This document shows positions 59,309-64,000 of a DNA stretch of 64,000 bases, piece after piece (position 1 is the stretch's first letter; every line of letters starts with the position of its first letter). Made by a program: the position numbers and the translations under genes. The stretch covers positions 1 to 64,000 of the forward strand of contig CAWFGW010000015.1 of NCBI GenBank assembly GCA_963815495.1. Direction: 5' to 3'. Below the pieces are notes generated by a model, which worked only from the letters and a program-made list of their open reading frames with translations, did not search any database and was not told where the DNA came from. Origin of the DNA: CAWFGW01 sp963815495. Lineage in GTDB: Bacteria; Bacteroidota; Bacteroidia; Cytophagales; JAAEPT01.

Positions 59309-59899
59309 TCAGTAACGTGTATTACTTCCTTTCCAAATAAGCACCATTATTAATCCAGCAATGGCTCCTCCTAGATGAGCAAAGTGAGCGATACCGTCAC
59401 TTGAGCCGCTAAAGCCATTCATCACGTCCATGGCAATAAATAGAATAGCCAAATACTTCAACTTAATTGGAAACAGAAAATAGATCATCAGTTCCATGTT
59501 CGGGTAAAACATCGCACAAGCGACCGTAACTCCCATTACAGCTCCAGATGCTCCCAAAAGGAAAAAGGGTTGGTGAATGTACAATTGAAAATAGGCTACA
59601 TGCAATAGCGTGGCACTAATTCCTGAAATCATAAATAGTAAAAGAAATTTTTTGTCTCCAATGGTTCTTTCGAGCATGGGTCCAAACACGATAAGAGAAA
59701 TCATGTTATAAATTAAATGTCGCCAGGTAGCTGGTGAGTGAGCGAACATATTAGTAAATAATTGTGTCGGAAAAAAATTATCGGAACCTACTGGGAAAAG
59801 TCCCAAATAGTAGGTTACCTCAGGTTGAATGCGCTGTATAATATATATCCCAATATTAAGGATAAGTAAATTTTTAACGACAGGGGTGAAATTAAACAT
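59309..59899 (-). CDS. second rhomboid family protease, mutL-linked
   Basis: The 196-residue protein has the core rhomboid arrangement: HSPATWRHLIYNMISLIVFG, catalytic LLGASGAVMGVTVACA (about 117-132) and IAHFAHLGGAIAGLIMVL (about 168-185). It lacks the C-terminal tail of its neighbour. Nine bases separate its start from the mutL stop, and 11 bases its stop from the next rhomboid, so mutL and the two rhomboids form one operon. It differs in sequence from its neighbour, so it is not a recent duplicate. Confidence 0.92.
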   Translation of the reverse strand: MFNFTPVVKNLLILNIGIYIIQRIQPEVTYYLGLFPVGSDNFFPTQLFTNMFAHSPATWRHLIYNMISLIVFGPMLERTIGDKKFLLLFMISGISATLLHVAYFQLYIHQPFFLLGASGAVMGVTVACAMFYPNMELMIYFLFPIKLKYLAILFIAMDVMNGFSGSSDGIAHFAHLGGAIAGLIMVLIWKGSNTRY

Positions 59900-59908
59900 A
59901 GACTCTAT

Positions 59909-61753
59909 TTACTGCTTTTTAAAATAACTTTCAATGGTATTGCCTTCTAAAATCACAAAGGTTGGGTTCCCGTCTGGGGCATAATTGGGGTTTTCGCACG
60001 CGAATAAGCGATCGATTAAGCTGCTTACTTCTACTTGAGAGAATTTTTTTGACTTCTGTACCGATCGTTTTGCTAATGCCCGAACCATGCTTTCTTTTAC
60101 ATCAATCTTTAAAGAATCACGATTGTGCTTAAATTGTTCCAAAAAGCCTTCAAATAATTCTTTTTCTTTCCCAGCTGGCACGTCATTTGGGATGCCGTTG
60201 ACTACAATAGTATTACCGCCAAAGGGGTTAAACATAAAACCTAAAATGCGAATCTCTTCTTCCAGTCCAGAAACTAAGGCAAAATCAGATGGACTAAGTT
60301 CAATGGTTTGAGGGAAAAGAAATTGCTGCGAAGCGCCTGTTTTTCTGCGTTGCGAAGTGCTATATTTCTCAAATAAAATACGCTCTTGTGCTGCCTGATG
60401 GTCAATTAGCATCATTCCTGATTTTACTTGAGTAACCAAGTATTTATCCAACACTTGAAATGAGCTTCCCGAGTTGTTTTCAGTAGAAGGGGTTTCTACC
60501 TGAATGTCACTTAAGTCCACATCATCGTGATGGGAGTTCATTTTACTTTGAAAATTAAACTGATCACTGGTAGCACGTGATGGAATTGTCTTGGGAGAAT
60601 TGTCAAAACCGTCATACAGTTTATTCCAGTTCTTTTGATTGTTTTGCTCTCGTTGGGAAATGTTCGGTAATTCAAATGGAGCGGGGTCATTACCATAGTC
60701 GCGAATTCCTGAAGTCTCTACTCCAAAATTAATGTCCTGTTCAAAGTCAATGGAGGGAGTTACATTATGTGTTCCGAGTGCTTTTTTTACAGCCGAACGC
60801 ATTACCGCATAAATTACGCGTTCATCCTCAAATTTAATTTCTGTTTTAGTTGGATGCACATTTATATCAATACGAGCTGGCTCAATTTCAATAAATAACA
60901 CATAAAATGGATGGGATCGATCGGGTAACAAACCGTCATAAGCTTCTACAACCGCATGGTGTAAATAATGGTGTTTAATAAACCGGTTGTTAGCAAAAAA
61001 GAATTGCTCCCCCCGAGTTTTTTTTGCTGCTTCAGGTTTACCAATATAACCATGAATTTTAACCACTTCGGTTTCCTCTTCTACCACTATCATTTGAGTT
61101 TGATAGTTTTTTCCGAAAAGAGCGACTATTCGTTGGCTTAATTTACCAGCAACGAGATTATATACTTCCAAATCATTGTTGGTGAGGTTGAAAGCAACTT
61201 GTGGATTTGCTAGTGCCACGCGCTGAAACTCATCAAAAATGTGCTTGGTTTCTACGGGGTTTGATTTTAAAAAATTCCGTCTTGCCGGAACATTAAAAAA
61301 CAAATTTTTCACACTAGTAATCGTGCCTTCTGGGGTAGCTGTTTGCTCTTGGACTTTTACTTCCGAACCTTCAATTTTTAAAAGAATGCCCAGCTCTTCA
61401 TCTTTTTTTCGAGTTTTTAACTCTACTTGAGCTACAGCCGCGATGGAAGCCATTGCCTCACCCCGGAAACCCATCGTGCGGATGTTAAAGAGGTCTTTTG
61501 TTTCTCTAAGTTTGGAGGTGGCATGACGTTCAAAACACATGCGTGCATCCGTTTCGGTCATGCCAGAGCCATCATCAATGACTTGGACAAGCTGTTTGCC
61601 TGCATCTTTGATAATCAATGTTATTTTTGTTGCCCCTGCATCGATGGAATTTTCCAATAATTCTTTTACCACAGAAGCTGGTCGCTGAACCACTTCACCT
61701 GCGGCAATCTGATTGGCAATAGCATCGGGCAATAAATGAATGATGTTGGGCAT
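59909..61753 (-). CDS. mutL: DNA mismatch repair protein MutL
   Basis: MutL links mismatch recognition by MutS to strand excision. The N-terminal GHKL ATPase of the 614-residue protein has AAGEVVQRPASVVKELLENS (about 17-36) and DDGSGMTETDARMCFERHAT. The TMGFRGEAMASIAAVAQVEL block and NVHPTKTEIKFEDE follow. A low-complexity linker (about 340-420) leads to the C-terminal dimerisation domain (VLDKYLVTQVKSGMMLIDHQ). I do not see the DQHA(X)2E(X)4E endonuclease motif in full; the region reads IDHQAAQERILFE, close to but not fully the canonical form. Confidence 0.95.
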   Translation of the reverse strand: MPNIIHLLPDAIANQIAAGEVVQRPASVVKELLENSIDAGATKITLIIKDAGKQLVQVIDDGSGMTETDARMCFERHATSKLRETKDLFNIRTMGFRGEAMASIAAVAQVELKTRKKDEELGILLKIEGSEVKVQEQTATPEGTITSVKNLFFNVPARRNFLKSNPVETKHIFDEFQRVALANPQVAFNLTNNDLEVYNLVAGKLSQRIVALFGKNYQTQMIVVEEETEVVKIHGYIGKPEAAKKTRGEQFFFANNRFIKHHYLHHAVVEAYDGLLPDRSHPFYVLFIEIEPARIDINVHPTKTEIKFEDERVIYAVMRSAVKKALGTHNVTPSIDFEQDINFGVETSGIRDYGNDPAPFELPNISQREQNNQKNWNKLYDGFDNSPKTIPSRATSDQFNFQSKMNSHHDDVDLSDIQVETPSTENNSGSSFQVLDKYLVTQVKSGMMLIDHQAAQERILFEKYSTSQRRKTGASQQFLFPQTIELSPSDFALVSGLEEEIRILGFMFNPFGGNTIVVNGIPNDVPAGKEKELFEGFLEQFKHNRDSLKIDVKESMVRALAKRSVQKSKKFSQVEVSSLIDRLFACENPNYAPDGNPTFVILEGNTIESYFKKQ

Positions 61754-61755
61754 GC

Positions 61756-62082
61756 TTATTTTTTACTGATTTTTATAAAGGCAAACGCTAAGATAAACAA
61801 CACCGTTACCGAATAGACACTAATTGGCATATAAAATAATACTCCTAAGAAACCAAAAAAGCATCCCGAAAGAGTTAAAAACTTTATTGAATTCTTTCTT
61901 TTGTACCTAGCTTTGCTGTTAATAGGCTGAGATGAAACATCTTGGGGCGCAATTTGATTTTCTAATTGTCGTTCAATGGTAGCTACTCGAAACTTAAACG
62001 CTTCTTTATCTTCCTTGTAAAAACGAGGTTGATAACTGAATCGATGATATTTAGCGAGCTTGTCGCGACTTAAATGTTTCAT
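61756..62082 (-). CDS. small membrane protein upstream of mutL
   Basis: The 108-residue protein is basic and soluble at its N-terminus (HRFSYQPRFYKEDKEAFKFR). Two hydrophobic helices lie near the C-terminus (about 68-103, FLTLSGCFFGFLGVLFYMPI then VYSVTVLFILAFAFIKI). The YQPRFYKEDKEAFKFRV motif resembles a Bacteroidota family found near mutL and sometimes misnamed riboflavin synthase subunit; no enzyme domain is present. It lies 2 bases before the mutL start and is co-transcribed with it. Function is unknown. Confidence 0.75.
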   Translation of the reverse strand: MKHLSRDKLAKYHRFSYQPRFYKEDKEAFKFRVATIERQLENQIAPQDVSSQPINSKARYKRKNSIKFLTLSGCFFGFLGVLFYMPISVYSVTVLFILAFAFIKISKK

Positions 62083-62088
62083 TTCGGG

Positions 62089-62121
62089 TTGTCCGTTCTT
62101 ACAAAATTAATCCTATTTTTG
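62089..62121 (+). promoter_or_regulatory. putative promoter of the GH3-family gene
   Basis: TTG at 62089-62091 and TATTTTTG at 62114-62121 are separated by 22 bases. The start codon follows 23 bases later. This fits the Bacteroidota -33/-7 pattern with a longer spacer. Confidence 0.5.
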
Positions 62122-62144
62122 TTTTTCCATAAAGCAATGTGTTA

Positions 62145-64000
62145 ATGTTCAAAAAGCTCCTCATATTTCCTCTTTTGTTTTTACTCATTTTTCTTTCCTC
62201 TTGGAAAGGAAAGAAAAAAGAAGGTCAAACCGATATGTCATCTATGAATCACTGGGTTGATAGTGTTTACAGCTCGCTATCAGAAGATGAACGTATTGGC
62301 CAGTTATTTATGATTGCTGCTTATTCCAACCAAGGAGCAAGTCACAAAGCAGAAATTGAAGAAGCGATTAATAAATATCATATAGGTGGATTAATTTTTA
62401 TGCAAGGTGGTCCCGTGCGCCAAGCATTGTTGTTGAATCATTACCAAGCGATTTCAAAAGTACCTCTTCTAATTTCCATGGATGCCGAATGGGGGTTGGC
62501 GATGCGACTGGATAGTACGGTGCATTACCCAAAACAGATGACCTTGGGCGCCATTCAAGACAATCGTTACATCTATAAAATGGGTGCAGAAATTGCGAAA
62601 GAATGCAAACGAGTAGGCATGCAAGTCAACTTTGCCCCTGTGGTAGATGTGAATGTTAACCGAAACAATCCAGTGATTGGGGTACGTTCGTTTGGCGAAA
62701 ATAAAGAAAAGGTAGCCGAAAAAGGCATTGCTTATATGCGAGGGATGCAGTCGCAGCACGTGTTAGCGAATGCAAAACATTTTCCTGGGCATGGAGATAC
62801 CGATGTGGATTCTCATCATGCACTTCCAGTCATCAACCATTCGGTTGAACGGTTAACAGACATTGAACTATATCCATTCCGAAGATTGATTGCAGATAGT
62901 TTGTCCAGCATTATGGTTGCACACTTATATGTGCCAGCGCTCGACAATAAACCAAAAACACCAACCACTATTTCACCAAAAGTAGTAACCCAATTGTTGA
63001 AAAAAGACATGGGGTTTGAAGGATTGATTTTCACGGATGCCTTAAATATGAAAGGGCTAAGCAATTTTTACGATGCTGGCGAAGCAGATTTACGTGCTTT
63101 CTTGGCTGGAAATGATGTTTTGTTATTTTCTAAAAATGTTCCGGGCGCCATGGAGCTTATCAAAAAAGCCATTGATAAAAAACAAGTTTCATGGAATGAT
63201 GTGGAAGAACGCGTAAAGAAAATTTTACGAGCCAAATATTGGTCTGGATTAAGTAATCGTGAACCAGTGGCCTTAGCAAACATCTATCGTGAGCTTAACA
63301 ATCCAACAGCGATGGCTTTGCGAGAAACCTTGTATGAAAAAGCAATGACGGTGGTGAAAAATGACAATAATTTAATCCCGATAGAAATTATTGATACCAA
63401 TTCCTTTGCCTCTATTTCTATTGGTGTTTCAAAAGGGAATGTTTTTCAGCAGACGCTGAGTAAATATGCTGATTTTGATCATTACAGTTTGAGTTTGAAA
63501 AAAGCCTCGTCAGCAGACTACAGTTTTGTATTGAATAAAGCAAAGACTAAAAAAGTGGTGGTGGTAGGACTCCACTCCACAAATAACTCCGCATCACAAA
63601 ATTTTGGAATCAATGAAAGTACCGTTTCTTTTTTAAAGTCCTTATCTGAGAAAACAAGGTTGATATTAGTGGTGTTTGGCAATCCATATAGTTTGAGAAA
63701 TTTTGAGTTTATCCCTAACCTTGTTTGTGCGTATGAAGAAAATCAGACCACAATGAAGTTAGCACCGCAGTTGCTATTTGGTGCTTTCGGTGCAGATGGT
63801 ACTTTACCTGTATCTGCTTCTGAAAAATTTAAAGAAGGAACTGGCATCAAAACACGAGACTTAAAACGCACAGGTTTTATGGAGCCAGCACGAAAAGGAT
63901 TAGATCGCGAAACATTAAACCAGATTGATTCCATTATGCGCTATGCCATAGCCGACAGTGCCACACCAGGCGGTCAGGTTGTGGTCGCCAGAAATGGCGC
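62145..64000 (+). CDS. glycoside hydrolase family 3 protein fused to a beta-lactamase-like domain, 3' end cut
   Basis: The ATG at 62145 opens a frame of at least 618 residues that runs off the window. Residues 1-19 are a signal peptide (MFKKLLIFPLLFLLIFLSSW). The GH3/NagZ-type domain (about 25-390) has the catalytic set LISMDAEWG, ANAKHFPGHGDTDVDSHHAL and GLIFTDALNMKGL with the nucleophile aspartate. A GH3 C-terminal-like part follows, and then the start of a serine-hydrolase (beta-lactamase/transpeptidase-like) domain: RKGLDRETLNQIDSIMRYAI, then PGGQVVVARNGA. It probably trims peptidoglycan sugars and peptides. Both active sites cannot yet be assessed, because the second is cut. Confidence 0.9.
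   Translation, partial: MFKKLLIFPLLFLLIFLSSWKGKKKEGQTDMSSMNHWVDSVYSSLSEDERIGQLFMIAAYSNQGASHKAEIEEAINKYHIGGLIFMQGGPVRQALLLNHYQAISKVPLLISMDAEWGLAMRLDSTVHYPKQMTLGAIQDNRYIYKMGAEIAKECKRVGMQVNFAPVVDVNVNRNNPVIGVRSFGENKEKVAEKGIAYMRGMQSQHVLANAKHFPGHGDTDVDSHHALPVINHSVERLTDIELYPFRRLIADSLSSIMVAHLYVPALDNKPKTPTTISPKVVTQLLKKDMGFEGLIFTDALNMKGLSNFYDAGEADLRAFLAGNDVLLFSKNVPGAMELIKKAIDKKQVSWNDVEERVKKILRAKYWSGLSNREPVALANIYRELNNPTAMALRETLYEKAMTVVKNDNNLIPIEIIDTNSFASISIGVSKGNVFQQTLSKYADFDHYSLSLKKASSADYSFVLNKAKTKKVVVVGLHSTNNSASQNFGINESTVSFLKSLSEKTRLILVVFGNPYSLRNFEFIPNLVCAYEENQTTMKLAPQLLFGAFGADGTLPVSASEKFKEGTGIKTRDLKRTGFMEPARKGLDRETLNQIDSIMRYAIADSATPGGQVVVARNG

Noticed and set aside
1..64000. CRISPR array, insertion sequence, prophage or integration sites
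   Set aside because: No repeat-spacer pattern, transposase, integrase or flanking direct repeats were seen.

Overview
The window reads as chromosome of a Bacteroidota bacterium, most likely order Flavobacteriales. The evidence is AT-rich DNA, almost no Shine-Dalgarno sequences, promoters of the form TTTG-N19-TAnnTTTG (clear copies upstream of rpsP and of a tRNA-like array), type IX secretion (T9SS) sorting domains, a PorP/SprF protein, a short CarB without the allosteric domain, and a 7TM-DISM signalling protein. The family or genus cannot be fixed from this sequence alone. No insertion sequence, prophage, CRISPR array or rRNA was seen. Most of the window is housekeeping DNA with a few accessory islands. 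|| Layout. 1-9100: rpoN (cut by the window edge), asnS, a secreted unknown protein, NAD(P)HX repair enzyme with a stand-alone nuoD, a DUF4834 protein, carB. 9100-11800: plsC, a methyltransferase, then a self-contained RNA unit (promoter, two tandem tRNA-like genes, terminator), then a rhomboid. 11800-14850: T9SS pair (PorP/SprF-OmpA fusion plus a minimal CHU_C protein) and an AraC regulator with repeats in its leader. 14970-24830: acyl-CoA dehydrogenase, a beta-barrel, purE/purK, TraB/GumN, YceI, a GNAT-nitrilase fusion, a DsbA-like lipoprotein, DUF4197, aat. 24870-34760: MORN-cytochrome c fusion, sugar transporter, 7TM-DISM pseudophosphatase, glycosyltransferase, cytochrome c, OmpA, SCO, lipoprotein, LRR protein, zinc-type CDF transporter. 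|| 35057-38340 is a tightly overlapped six-gene plus-strand operon (PNPOx-like, DinB, ABM monooxygenase, a second small barrel, EamA exporter, LuxR regulator). 38400-46950 holds clpC, WbqC, YciO/TsaC-like, mltG, then the translation operon rpsP-rimM-small membrane protein-trmD and rplS, then dapF. 46935-53470: lnt, an outer-membrane protein and two T9SS cargo proteins. 53660-64000: nth, tRNA-Val, photolyase, a DUF962/Mpo1-like protein convergent with a fatty acid hydroxylase and enoyl-CoA hydratase (a plausible fatty-acid alpha-oxidation set), two rhomboids, mutL, and a GH3-beta-lactamase fusion cut by the window end. || The strongest candidate for something undescribed is the pair of tRNA-like genes at 10919-11170. 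They have intact tRNA elbows and compensatory base changes in acceptor and T stems, but an anticodon that reads AUC, a variable arm of about 45 nt with a conserved tip, and a bulged T stem. They are framed by their own promoter and terminator.
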